Shown here: positions 1 through 12,350 of the stretch, piece by piece | Layout of the letters: each line of letters opens with the position of its first letter | How positions within the stretch are numbered: the first letter of the stretch is position 1 | Source: Polytrichum commune | Taxonomy: Eukaryota; Streptophyta; Polytrichopsida; Polytrichales; Polytrichaceae | Reading direction: 5' to 3' | DNA length: 64,000 nucleotides | NCBI GenBank assembly: GCA_950295325.1 | Contig: OX485808.1 | Location: 6,450,501-6,514,500, forward strand | The notes under the pieces: model-generated | The model's database searches: none | What the model saw: only the letters and a program-made list of their open reading frames with translations | Told to the model about the DNA's origin: nothing | Made by a program: the position numbers and the translations under genes

Positions 1-649
1 TGCGTCCGCCACATCATCCAGGGAAGGCCAAGCGGAGTGGACCACACTAGTGCACGTGACGGGAGTACAAATTCAAGTTGTCCTCACATCTCCTTTGTGT
101 TGTTCCATAATGTCACATGCTACCACTAATTCTCTAGCATCATGCATCCATGTTAACACTACAAAACTTTGTAACATGACGTGCACTTTGGTTGCCACAG
201 GCGTGATACTACGGAGTTCAAAGTGTAGTTCGGGTGCGCCTTAAATTTTAACAACCATGGAGGTTGCTGGAAGCTCACAACATGTGACCAGCGACTTGGA
301 AACACTAGGATTTTGACCGTTCATGCCCATAAATCTCCTGGCCACTACATCTCTAGCTTAAGTCACCTTGATTTGCATGGCTGTTCATATCCATAACAAT
401 GTTATATGAATATGATATTATTCCATAGAATATTCTTCATATTTAGTCTCAATGTGGGGAATATTCTATGGACTACTATCAGTGCCACATAATATTGTTA
501 TGGATCTAAATAATGTTATGTTGCCCCAACAAGCATCTCTGCATTCTTGAAAGCCAAATTCGGTCACCTGGATCCAAGGACATTGAAGGGTGTACAGTCT
601 CATAGATGTGACGATTTTGGGGCGACCATTGCGATTTTTGGGCCGTGAT

Positions 650-890
650 CGGGGGAGATTTTTGGGCATACTAATCGGTTGAGGTCCTTAGTGTTTGCAA
701 GTCCAACCGGTTACATGTTGACATCCTTTGGTTTCCCTTTTACTAAATTGGGTATATTCTTCTATAGATTCCTATAAAACGATCCCTAATTCCCCTGCAG
801 TCTTGAACTTCAACCGCTTATTTCTCAAACTCAACCGGTTCGTCTGTAACCAACTGCCGGTTCTCCCTGATCAAAGTTTTGGGGCACTTT
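650..890 (+). repeat. dispersed repeat family C, copy 1
   Basis: This segment is matched closely by 62,236-62,446 on the same strand. A reverse-complement copy lies at about 23,765-23,937, and a short fragment at about 40,290-40,330. Shared landmarks are 'aagtccaacYggttacatg' and 'gccggttctccctg'. No coding potential or clear terminal repeats are visible, so the class is unknown. Confidence 0.6.
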
Positions 891-1195
891 TCAAGTTCCA
901 CAAACCATGAGTTACCCCCCTTACTACTACCACTCCAACGATTGATGACACAGTGGGGTGAGAAGGGACCCGAGGGCGTCCCTTGTGACGCATACACGAC
1001 TGATGTCACTCGACACCCGGGACACTCAAAATCCCTTACGGAGGCGTCATAAAGAAGCCGAATTCGTCAATGCTTTCCTTCGCGAGTGAACAGGTGAAAA
1101 CAATTAGCACAAGCTTAACTCTAAACCCCTCACACTAAAATTCCCTGACCCTCACACTAATTATGACGGACACACAGCTAGAGGCGGCTAAGCCC

Positions 1196-1415
1196 GATCA
1201 TGACCCCATCGGCATTCTATAGGGTAGCGAAATTTCAATCAGCCTGGGATTGAATTTCGATCGTGTTGGGATTGGAATTTTGTTAGGCCGGGACCAATAG
1301 TTTCATGACACGTGTCTTGGTTTTGAGTCCTAAAGTGAGGAGGAATGAGCCATTATGCTAGACTCTAGACATTGGTTATGTGATCATGTCAACTTTTGAT
1401 TTCAATAATTCGCAA
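1196..1415 (+). repeat. dispersed repeat family A, copy 1
   Basis: Shares 'ccccatcggca', 'ctaaagtgaggaggaatgag' and 'agacattggt' in the same order with 4,800-5,155 and 8,895-9,235. All copies are in the same orientation. This is the shortest of the three main copies. It is non-coding and its class is unknown. Confidence 0.6.
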
Positions 1416-4400
1416 TGATCTCTTGGTCGACTCTCGTTTTTCATTTTTCTTGTGGCTTCTCATTTTTCGGTGACTTCTCTACTCCGACATCATCATCTCC
1501 AACATGTATGTTTATTCTGAGCACCGCTTCTTCATAACACACGTTTTATTCAATCTTGGAGTCTTGGTGAATTGCATGTTGCCCCTACCATATTCGCCCA
1601 ACTGTTCAGTTTTCTTTATTTTACAATTTTTTGCGAGATCATTATGACGTCTCTCTCTCTCTCTCTCTCTCTCTGCAATCTCAACGTTTAGTAGGTAGAT
1701 TTCTGCACTCTCTATACGATGCAATTTGGGCAGTTATACAACAATAACCTCAAATGCTGATGTGATAGTTGTGTTGCAAGAGGTATTGAAAGAGGTTGCA
1801 ATTAGTGAATCACTTTGGACTTGTAGGCTACTGTTGGAGGCAAGTAGAACATTAGTAAATTAAAGAACTTAGTAAGCCTCATAAGAAGGCCACTTAGAAG
1901 TAGTGTACCTTATGTGGAATCAATGATGTTTTGACCATGTAGGTGAAGGACCCGGTGTATGGAAGGAATTAGAGCCAAGAAATGACTTCTTAATGGCCAT
2001 TCGTCATCTTCGTAAAAGTCGTAGGAGATTTGGCCATCTAGGAAGGTGGGCACATGTGAGGCGCCATCTCCTCCTATATATAGAGTTAGGATTAATGTAG
2101 AGTTAGGATTAATGTTAGCACACCTTTATTCACGACGATAGGCTACATTAGAGCTAGGTCCTTTGTATCTTTACCTTTATGTTTACAAGAGCTTCAAGCT
2201 CAAACCTTCTTCTTAGTTATTTAAGGTAGAGGCAAAGTAATTCATAACGTAGACATCATCAAATTGATTGTGTAATGAGAGATTTGACAAGTGCTATGAA
2301 TAAAAACTCGCGTGAGGTGAGATAGTCACATGAGTTGGAAGTTGAGTGTGATTGAGAAATTATTATTGTAAGTGTTGAAAGGCAGTTGTGTAATGAGAGA
2401 CCATAGAAGCTCAGATGAGGTGAGAATAGTTGCATTACAAAGTTGGTGAGTGGAGTTGGATACTTTAGAGACATTAAGGAAAACTAAAGAATATCGGAAT
2501 GAGAATTTATAAGGTTGCATGCAAGGACGCTTGATAATTGAACGCATGTATCTTCCTAAATCAATGTCGCTATGAGTCTAGAGTTGTCAAATGCTCAACA
2601 TGAACCAAATCATAATTAATTCCATACATGTCTATTTCATTACGCTATCATTCTTCACTCTATAATGATACTTGATCTTGTATTATTTAAGACTCAAAAT
2701 TGTGATTGATTGCCTTGGGAATTTAAATACAACAAGTCATATGAACATAAAAGGTGTTATGACATGATTTTTATTATGATCAAATTGAGTATACGATTAT
2801 ATTGACAAAACTATTTATTATATGTTATCCTTCTAAAAATAGACTATACCTATTACATTCGAACTTTCATAGAACTAAGATATGTACTAGAATAGAATGT
2901 AATGAATATAGACTATGTCTATTTATAAATTAAATTAAATTAATTAAGGTATCATACTAAAGATAGAGTGCAATCCATTTACAGCTGAGAATGTAATACA
3001 AGTGTTGTGCTTGTGCTAAAAATAAACCGTATCACATATAATGGCAATTATAGGATACTAAATGTGAATTATATGAGAAGGAGGCTATCTTATAAGGAGG
3101 ATTGATAAAATAAGAGAAAATATTAGGTTCAAGAGAATGACTCAAGGATATGACCACATGTGGGGTGGGCTATCCAAAGCATGACTACAATAATTCTCCA
3201 ATAAGTGTATCTTAGTTTTATAACTTGGAAGTATTCAAATTAGTTCTTCTCTTTCTACTCCCTTTAATGAGCATAAATACATTTCTCTCCTGATACTTAA
3301 AATAGAATGTTACAGTTTTAGGAAAATCTAGTAACGAGTAGATATTTTATGTTTTGGTCGTATATGTTGATTCTCATGGTTGTATATACATACCTCCACC
3401 TTATTGTCACCAATACTACTTGTCTTGCTCACAAGTAATTGCAAACTACTTTAGGGCTTCATGTTGGATGAATTAGAGGTACACTATTAGTAAAAAATTT
3501 GCTCTCACCTTTGGTTTCCAAGCAGTACGTCATTCATCTATATATATATATATAGAGAGAGAGAGAATGATGTAATCAACAAGTCGATGTCTAGCGTGGG
3601 CCATTTTTTACATGGGGATGGGGGTTGCCCTATCTAGTCGTGTTGTGTGCCCCATTGGCACTAAGTACTAGGTAGGTTAACAAATCGTGTGGTAACACTT
3701 CACCAAACGGATGGCAATCCAGGTTGGGTAATTTTGTGAGGTCTCAGACCTCGATCTCATCTCCATGTATTCCGTATATCCGTGACCTTTCTCTCTCCAC
3801 CTCTAGCTTCTCCGTCTACTCTTACATGCAACTAGGATCCTTGCTCTTGGCCTTGGCTATCGGATGCTTGAGCCGATTGGCATGCACTCCGATGCACGAG
3901 ACAAGGCAAGGAAGAGCGCTCATTGTGGACGCAAGGACAAGGTGAGGTGGCCACATATAATACATAAAGCTCGAGCCTCTCGACTGACAATGTCCTCGCC
4001 CCATCATCCATCCCCCCATCCTCCCTTTCATTCATCCATGGTTACTTGTTCTCCACGACAGAAACTCGTCCATGCGGTTCATCCATTCCTCTATCCTACC
4101 GCTTGGGCACACAAAACACTGGCACCCTCGGCCCATGTAACAAGCCCGGGGACTTCATCCTGGCACATTTCACAAAATGTGTGTGGGGCAAGGCATGCTG
4201 GGGCCACAGATGAAGAAACCCCTCGCATACAAGCAATTTCTCATCCATCCAAGTGTCCAATGTACAGGTTTGTGACGATTCATTTCAAATGACTTTGACT
4301 AGACTAATCCGGGTTCTTCAAGGGTAATTATGATCTCAAATCGATTGAAATGCGATATCACGATGGATGGATGGATGGATAGATGGATGAATGGATGGAT

Positions 4401-4799
4401 GCATGGTGAGGGGAACGGAAGGGAGGTATGGATTGTGAATGATTTTCTCATTCATGCTAGATGGATGAGACCCTTGCTTTTGTTTGTGGTGATTCCCTCT
4501 TGCCAAGAAAAGGCACACTTGTATGAGAAGATTTTCTCTCACCCCATCAACAATCTATAGGGTACTACAATTCCTATCTTCTTACACGGGAAAAATTTGC
4601 ACATCCTCATACTTCTCCACATCCAACACATAAGCTCTTAATTGATAGGTTATGGGCGCCTCTACTCTATAACCAATGAAATAAGTGAGTATGCATTTGT
4701 TTAGGAGAAGTATGACGGATAAAATAAGATAGTTTGCATAATAATACATATAAACTTTAACTTGGTTTGCCCAAAAAAATATTGTAGAGGTGACTATTT

Positions 4800-5155
4800 A
4801 CCAATCATCACCCCATCAGCAATCTATAGGGTACTACAATTTCGATCATGCTAGGATTGAATTTTTTATCACGCTGGGACTAAATTTCAATTGGGCTAGG
4901 ACCAATAATGCCATGGCACATGCCATGGCACATGCCATGGTCTTGAGTGCTAAAGTGAGGAGGAATGAGCAGTTATGGCATACTCTAGACATTGGTGGTA
5001 TGTGTGGGCCAACTTTTGGCTTCAAAAATTCAAAATATTTTCAAATCAAGGAATAAAATGATTGAAAATGTTGCAATCCTCTTGATTTCTATCTTCCTAC
5101 ATGGGAAAAATTGCACCACCTTATACTTCCCCAAATTTGGCATAGAATCTCTTAA
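4800..5155 (+). repeat. dispersed repeat family A, copy 2
   Basis: Fuller copy of the family at 1,196 and 8,895. It contains a local 12-bp triplication, 'catgccatggca', near 4,910-4,941 that the other copies lack. A second, internally deleted copy lies just upstream at 4,543-4,640: it keeps the start ('caatctatagggtactacaa') and then jumps to the end ('atacttctcc'). Confidence 0.6.
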
Positions 5156-5924
5156 GTTATTCATTATGGGCCCCTCTACTCCACGGTTAGGTCACTCTAT
5201 AAGATTTTTGTGCACCACATGCGGCGAAGGGGTATTTGTTTAGGGGCTACTTACCTCCGAGGCACAAATTAGATTCTTTGTATAATTGGTTAATTTTCTA
5301 AAATGGTCCAATTTTTTGCAGCCTACCATTGCTTATAATGCCCATATCATTGTAATTTTTTGTAGTCTCTATTATTTCTAGTCAAAAAAAATTTAATTCA
5401 AAGATGTATGCAATGCAAAAGTGGTGGAGAAAATCATGGCAAAAAAAAGGAGAGAAGCCACCAAGAGAAGTATGGAAGAGAGTTAGGCTTACAATTTCAA
5501 CCATCCCACGTGAGGCATGCGTACAAAATTTATCTTACTAAACATACATCCTAGGATCCTTATTTTGAGCCCCTATATTATTTTTACAAAAAAAATGCTC
5601 CACAATTTATACCTGTCTACTTTACTTGTAATGGGTTTGTCTACTTTTAATGGACCCTTCATTATTTGAAATTCTTTTATAATTTTTATGTCAAACAAAT
5701 TTTATTAACACGGGTTTTGTTAAAAGTGCAATTCAATATGTGAAAGTGCACATGAAAAAATTATTGCAAACGCATAAATTTCAATGAAATTATGACCATA
5801 TTATAATTATCTTGATTATAAATATGGGTATATTTATATCAATGTGCTTGGTCATTAATCAAATTATAATGAGGTAAGACTCGATTGACAATCCATTTGA
5901 TAAAGTTATTGCGTGTAGTTGGAG

Positions 5925-6375
5925 GTATGAAATGTGCCTCACTCCCTTAGACTTAGAGAAAGTCACTTATTGATTCAGAGTATGTGACATGTGCCTCACC
6001 CTCTCAAACCCGAACAAAACTAATTACTAATATAGAGGGTATGACATGTGCCTCACCCCCTCGAACCTAAACAAAAGTAATTACCCTTATAGAGGTTGTA
6101 ACATGTACCTCACCCTTTCAAATCCGAGCAAAACCAATTACCGTTAAAGATGATGCAGCATGTGCATCACCCCCACAAAGATAATTACAGATATTGAGGG
6201 TGTGGCATGTGCCCCACCCCCTTAAACTTCAGCAAAATTAATTACAACTACACAAGGTGTGGCATATGCATCATCCCCTCAAACCCGAGCAAAGCTAATT
6301 ATTATTATAAAGGGTGTGGCATGTGCCTCACCCCTACATAGCCGAACAAAGCTAATTACTATTGTAGAGGATGTT
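5925..6375. repeat. degenerate tandem array, about 60-bp unit, left arm
   Basis: About eight diverged units, each with a version of 'ggtRtggcatgtgcctcaccc' followed by 'aaacccgagcaaarctaatta'. The unit core is the reverse complement of the core in the right-arm array at 7,190-7,560. Confidence 0.65.
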
Positions 6376-7189
6376 CCTAATTACCATTATGAAGGATTTA
6401 AGTACAAGTGGAATGGCGCCACCGGCGGACTCACCTAAAACACCGCTTAAGGTTTAGGTCAAGTTCTCTTGCTTTTGTCTACCCGCTTCTCTTTTATGTT
6501 GTTGGTCTTCTCCGACGCTGCTCTTTTCCGACGCTGCTCTTTTCCGACGCATGTCTACTCCAACGCTTGCTTTCTCTCGCTTTAATGATTTACAACGTCG
6601 ATATTGTTTTCCTTGGTACCCACTCATTCCTTGATTTGATTGTTGTGTAATATAAAGTTTCGGGTGTTTCACTAGTACTAATCATCTTGTTGCGCGTTCT
6701 CACACAAATGCACTTCAACAAACAACTCCAATGTCTTCATTTGTTGCTCATCTAACTTTCTATTCTACCTTCCACTTCTATAGACGCTTGAATTCCAAAT
6801 CTCATATCAAGATTTGATTAGCATTGCATTCCATGCTTACTCTCAATCAAACTCAAAGTATACTTGAATTCAACACTTTCATTGAAAAAAAACCTAGTTC
6901 TTGATAGTTCTTTAGTTTCAGATCTGAATTTGAATATATTTATCTAGAAATAACATAATTAATTAATTACTAAAAAAACATCGTACACTTATTATATGTA
7001 GTTCACAATTTGAAATTTTAGTTATAAATACCTTATCCTCATTTTGAAAACTCTAAAATATGTGATCCTCACCTTCATTTTTAAACCTTCGAAATCAATA
7101 TCTGTCATCTCCAATTTTAAAACTCTGAATTTCTTTTTCCCATCTACAGTTGAAAAATATTATATCACCTCTAATTAGTCATTCTAAAA

Positions 7190-7560
7190 TTTTGAACTTG
7201 TGGTTTAGGGTGAGGCACATGCCTCACCTTTGTTAATAAAAATTGGATTTCTTTCAATTAGTGATTTTTTAAGAGAAGCATATGCCTCAACCTTGTTAAC
7301 AAAATTGATTTATTTTTAACTTATTTATGGTTTTCATGGTAAGGCACATGCCTCACCCTTGTTAAAAAATCTATGTGTTTTTGAACTTGTGTTTTTAGAG
7401 TGAGGCACATGCCTCACCCTTGTTTAATGATTTATATTTTTTTGAACTTGAGTTTTTAGAGTGAGGCGCATGCCTATCCTTGTTAACAAACTTGAATTTT
7501 TTTGAACTCATGGTTTTAAGGGTGAGGAACATGCCTCACCCTTATTAACAAACTTGAATT
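7190..7560. repeat. degenerate tandem array with 18-bp palindrome, right arm
   Basis: Six units spaced about 59-65 bp, each centred on a near-palindrome whose best form is 'gtgaggcacatgcctcac' (about 7,211 and 7,399). The other copies sit near 7,275, 7,340, 7,461 and 7,522 with one or more changes. A related single copy lies at about 8,090. Confidence 0.7.
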
Positions 7561-7655
7561 TTGTTTTGAACTTGTGATATTAAACTAAGACACCTGCAAT
7601 TTGAATACCAAGTTATTTTCATTGATTGTATGAATTTGTTAAGTTTACCACCATG

Positions 7656-8002
7656 CTCGGGGGGGGGGGGGGGGGGCAATGTGTTAAAAAGTTAAGGATA
7701 TAGGTGCGAACAACCACTATTTTATAGGGGGGTATTACTTTCAATTCTCTTCTTTTTTTCACATGCTATCATTATGTAAATTTCTACTTTGGGTTAATAA
7801 AAAAATGGCTTGCATTACTTATAATTCCAAAGTACCTATTATTCCATACCCTATAGTACTTTAAAGATGTCCAATGCCATTTTTGATACCCTATATTACT
7901 CTTAAGTCGATTTATAATTTTTAGCTCCCATGTTTTTAAAATACCCTATCATTTGTTCGCACGTATATTGCTACTCCAACCAATGACTACCCCCCCCCCG
8001 AG
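7656..8002. mobile_element. hAT-like MITE, copy 1 (8-bp TSD ccaccatg)
   Basis: The element starts 'ctcgggggg' and ends 'ccccccccgag'. It is flanked by perfect 8-bp direct repeats, ccaccatg, at 7,648-7,655 and 8,003-8,010. An 8-bp target duplication with short inverted termini is the hAT signature. The 347-bp interior matches the reverse complement of 27,126-27,463 almost throughout, including 'gtgcgaacaa' and 'ccctatagtac'. The left G tract is about 18 bases long. No coding capacity. Confidence 0.85.
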
Positions 8003-8894
8003 CCACCATGTCTATGAGAATCTCAACTTAATATGTTTTTATTATTGTTTGTTTCAATTTAAAATTCTAAAAATTATATTTATGGAGAATGAGGCACATG
8101 CCTTGCTCCTTTGTTTGATTTTATTGATTTTAGATTTTTAAATATAAGGTGATACAAGTATGTCGTTATTTTCTTTGGAACCATCAACTTTAATGTTATT
8201 GCTTTTATGGTGGAGTATGTGTTGTACCACTTAGTTTCAATTTATTTTCATGTGTTTAGCCAAAGGGTGAGGTGTATGTGTCGCACTTCTCATGCAATTC
8301 ACAAACAATAAATTTTAAGCTATGCACAAAGGGATGTGTTTTTAACTCTTTTAATTTTGTTTTAAAATTTAAATATTTTTGACTAAAATGGTGAATCATA
8401 ATATAAACATGACGGTCATATAGTGTACAAGGCTTGTTTTGGAATTATTTGAAACTAATAATATTCGAAAGTATTTATGCCAAAGTATGAATTTATTGCA
8501 TATTCATTTCAAAATGTGAGAATAAAATATTTAAAATTAGTTCCAAAAAAGTGCACATGCTTATGTGCACTTTTAACAAAACCGGTGTCTTAATCCTCCC
8601 TATTATGGCACACATCGTTTTTAAAATGCATTAAGTGAACTACCCATGATGTACTCTAGATCTCATCTATGTCGGTATTACATAACCCTGGTGAGCAGTT
8701 AAATGGACTTGGTCAACTTTGGATCCCTTGACCTTACATACAATATTTAGTGCAGTGTTGCTTTGCATGTTTCACCCTCCCCCATAAGCAAGTGTCACGA
8801 AACTTTACCCCTTGAGACTTTGGTGGGATTTCCCCAATCAACCAAAAGACCATCGTTGCTTTTCATCCAATCTTTGTATAGTAAAGGTACCTAT

Positions 8895-9235
8895 TCCCGA
8901 TCACGACCCCATCGGCAATCTATAGGATCTTGTAATTCCAATCATGTTGGGACTCAATTTCGATCAGGCCATTACCAATAGTGCCGTGACCCATGTCTTG
9001 GTTTTGAGTGCTAAAGTGAGGAGGAATGAGTGGCCTGAATTAATGGTTATGATAAACTCCAGACATTGGTAATATGTTTGAGCCAAATTTTGGTTTAAAA
9101 AATCTATAGTAATTTCAATTTAAGGAATAAATTTAGCAGAATATTTGTAGTCCTCATGATTTCTATCTTCCTACATGGAAAATTTTTGCACCACCTTATA
9201 CTTCTCTCTAGACTTGGTGCATAATCTCTTATTGT
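8895..9235 (+). repeat. dispersed repeat family A, copy 3
   Basis: Same order of landmarks as 4,800-5,155: 'ccccatcggcaatctatagg', 'ctaaagtgaggaggaatgag', 'tctatcttcctacatgg' and 'caccaccttatacttc'. No coding potential. Confidence 0.65.
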
Positions 9236-11664
9236 AATGATCTTTGATTGGATGATGTTTTGATAATGCTCTTCGAACCGTGTGAGATGGTCACCCATCA
9301 CACGGCTCTCCAACTTGAGTTACCCTTAGGTTTTGAATAACTAGGCCAAGGTACGACAGACAGCGCTGCCCACACTTCATGGAATCACAGGAAAGAGGCC
9401 TTGGTGAACCATCATAAGTAAACAAGTGGAAGCTTCTTTTTTCATTCCATGAGAATTCTTCTATATGAAGGCTAGATATAAAAATTCAAAATTAGGGCTA
9501 TGCAATTGATTAGACAATCAAGTACTTGTAAATGTGGTTGAAGTTACTCCTGATGATGCACTAAAACCTTATTTTTTGTGGTCCAACTAAAGAAAGTCCA
9601 AGGCCTTTTTCAATCCTTACATATATATTTTATTTAATGACTATCTTTTGTACCCTCCAAATAACAAAAATTAGCTTCCAATATAGATGGGACGAGTGTC
9701 AAATTGTGTTGATTCGATTAAGGGGGTTAATTATGGAAGATTTATAGTACAGTGACGAACTTCTTTGTGAGGGAAAATTGAAGGCAAAAAGGGCCATTCC
9801 TAGAGAATGTTGGACGAGGCAATGGACAAAAGAGACACCCCTTCCCAGTTGCAACAGTATGTTATTCTCTAATAGGATGTCATCTTATGTAAAATTATGA
9901 CGCATTGATTGGTTGTTAATACAAACTATAGTTAAGCAAAAGCAATGTGGCTTGGATTTTATGCAAATGTGTAATGTTGAAGATGCATGTTATGTACCCT
10001 TAAAACATGAATAAGGAGTTTAATATTCTATTGTGGACTCAAATCAAACTAACTTCTCGTACTTCTTGCATATTATCTTCTAAGGTCCAGTCATGTATTG
10101 GACCTTGTATTGTATCTAGAAGCTGAAAAATAAAATGGGGACTGTTTAATATGATTGGAAATGCATTTTTATTTTATAGAAGTTTGATTTATGTTGTATA
10201 AGATTCAAGTTTGGGGGTCTAGCATGTAGGGTTTAGGGCTTAAAATGTACAATTAAATACCTTAGTACCTTTACCACAGTGTCTATTTATAGGAAACTTT
10301 ATTATTATTAATTATTCTATCTTAAGATTCGACAATCCCGGACTTAAAGGGGACACCATTTTTCCCATATGAATTTTTGAGATTTTAAAAATAAGATATC
10401 TAAAAAGGTCTTCCTTAAAATGGTTTGATTAGTGCCGAAGTGGTAAAGATACTATGGTAGTATCGTGCATACAAGGATGGATAAGGGCCACTTTACATAG
10501 GAGACTGAGAGCCCGTGACCGTTACACTTCAAGCACTGTCATTGGTGGACAAGGAGGAGCCGGTCCAAGTTTGCTTCACACAATGCTTGAAGGACCAACG
10601 GAGTATGTGAATGCAAGATGGATGTAAAGTCTACATGGATTTCTACATGATATCAAATTGATCAAGTTTCATGGTCATTTGGACTACTTTCAAAAACCAT
10701 CTCTTGGAGATAGGCCTAATACAAAACCGGGAGAGCATGGCTCTTTGAATACTGGCAACAGTTGATTTATTTTATTTTATCATGTGTGAGGACCCGCATG
10801 AATAGAAATTCATTGAAATAGCATCTAGTTGAGGGCCTGGTCGCATATGACTTCACACTACACTTGAGGGTCCGTGTCCACACTACATGATTTCAGGGGG
10901 TGTCTAGGAACAACCTTTGAACACTTTCTTTTGGGCTCTCATAATTTCATGGTCATGGCTCTCGGCTCGTGTGTGAAATGGCCATGAGTATAAGCTTCCA
11001 ATCATAAATGTCGATTCCATCTTTTAATTGAATTTGGAAATTGTCTTAAATTCGTAAAGAAATAATTAATCAAAGGCATTATTCTTGTCTCATTGTATGG
11101 GATGTTATTAAATTCTATCATTTCATGTCTAAAATAATAATTTTGGGTATATCCAATTTTCGTCTAAATTAGGAATAATGTCCATAAATAGAAAACACAT
11201 TTTTAATTGTTCTTGTAGGAAATAGGTGTGGGTGACTGCTTTATATTGTGATATTTTTGTCCTTGAACTAATACTCAAGGTGCTCATTGGAAGTCTCCAT
11301 GAAGACTTAGGGAAGACCCGAGGTCTTGAGCCTATATTACTTCCACCTTGAGTAGAGAAAAGAAAAGAAAAATCATTGGTGTTCTTGCACCAATATGGAT
11401 GAGAGCTCATTATCCAATAAACTAATTATGGGGTTAGCAATGATGTAGTATAGTCATTTGGAAGGTGGGCTCTGTAAGACAACCTTGAACAAATAATCAA
11501 AGTGGCCTACAATACATTAATTATTTCCACACTTTTAGGACAATTTAGTGCACCTATTTTTCCAACTTAGAGTTTAGTATACACTCCAAAACAAATAACT
11601 TTTGGATTTGGTAATTGTAAATGGCTATCGTGATAATCATGTTCTCCAACTTCTACCAATTATA

Positions 11665-11955
11665 TGTACACAACAAAACTTGTATTGCAGTACCAAATCT
11701 AAGATGAAGCATCAACAAAAATTGGATTGAAGATCAAGCGTTCCATGTTTTAGTTATGGTTATTGGAAATGCATGTTTGTTGATTCCTTAATTGAATGTC
11801 TTCCCAAATGTGTTCAATATTGATGTGTGGATATATGGAGTAGCTGATGAATTTGATGATTTGTGCCTTTATAATATTTGTTCTTGATCCTCACCTAACC
11901 ATAAACCAATCAAATATAGGTGCTCAATTAAGAAAAGTAACCAAATAACACCAGG
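11665..11955 (+). repeat. dispersed repeat family D, copy 1
   Basis: Aligns with 56,057-56,340 in the same orientation. Shared landmarks are 'ttagttatggttattg', 'catgtttgtt' and 'aagaaaagtaaccaaataac'. It is about 290 bp, non-coding and unclassified. Confidence 0.6.
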
Positions 11956-12350
11956 ATAGCTTAAACAGTGTAGTAATTCCGAAGCTGTATGTGGTCACAT
12001 GGACAACATCACAGTCATCACAACAATCAATAGAAGGTCAATCCAGCTCAGTTCAACATAGCTTCAACATACACAAGATTTTGATTTAGTGACTTTGGTG
12101 CTTGAAAGTGGCGGTATATCTACTGCACCAACAATTTAGTATACACATATCCGGTATTGTACCAGTCACTTTATTCATGTGACCTTATTTTTCACCAACA
12201 AACCCAACTCTCTATTCACATGCACTCATCACTACAATTCCGGCCGACGCAATGCAATTCATTCCACAACACTGGTCAAGTCTTCGACTCAGTCCTACCA
12301 CATGGAGAAAAACAAGGTAAGGCAAGGTAAGGAAAGGAAAGCTCGAGCTT

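Larger units (their letters stand above)
1..5708. other. intergenic, dispersed repeats and microsatellites
   Basis: No supportable gene. The stretch holds a family-C repeat (650-890), family-A repeats (1,196-1,415; 4,543-4,640; 4,800-5,155), a CT microsatellite near 1,652-1,674, TA/GA runs near 3,540-3,565 and a GATG-type microsatellite near 4,361-4,405. Around 2,270-2,470 a roughly 118-bp segment starting 'gtgtaatgagaga' occurs twice in tandem. Open frames here are short and show no recognisable domain. Confidence 0.6.
5709..8587. mobile_element. 2.9-kb non-autonomous TIR element with subterminal arrays
   Basis: The ends form an inverted pair. The left end reads 'cacgggttttgttaaaagtg' and the right end is its near-perfect reverse complement, ending 'aacaaaaccggtg'. 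Inside each end is a degenerate tandem array of roughly 60-bp units built on the same core in opposite orientation: 'catgtgcctcacc' on the left (about 5,925-6,375) and 'ggtgaggcacatg' on the right (about 7,190-7,560). Short inverted termini plus subterminal repeats are typical of DNA transposons. No transposase frame is visible, so the element is non-autonomous. I could not find a convincing target-site duplication, so the superfamily is open. A hAT-like MITE is inserted at 7,656-8,002. Confidence 0.5.
8588..12350. other. intergenic, dispersed repeats only
   Basis: No gene is supportable. The stretch contains a family-A repeat (8,895-9,235), a segment at 10,815-11,005 that resembles 13,066-13,250 inside the next gene's last intron, and a family-D repeat (11,665-11,955). 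Part of this stretch should be the 3' untranslated and polyadenylation region of the minus-strand gene ending at 12,351, but I cannot place its end. Confidence 0.5.

Noticed and set aside
1832-2260. Possible solo LTR: 'tgttgg' start, CTATATATAG TATA-like box near 2,074, then a leader-like stretch
   Set aside because: No matching second copy, no defined CA end or target duplication, and no gag-pol coding sequence anywhere in the window.
3864-4292. 142-codon open frame on the plus strand
   Set aside because: Low-complexity His/Pro/Ser-rich content from CAT/CCC-rich DNA, overlapping open frames on the other strand, no domain and no exon partners.
5925-6375. CRISPR-like regular repeats
   Set aside because: Units are degenerate, spacers are not distinct from repeats, and the context is plant nuclear DNA.
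10425-10520. tRNA-like look of 'tagtgccgaagtggtaaagatac'
   Set aside because: No cloverleaf, no paired acceptor stem and no B-box at the right spacing.
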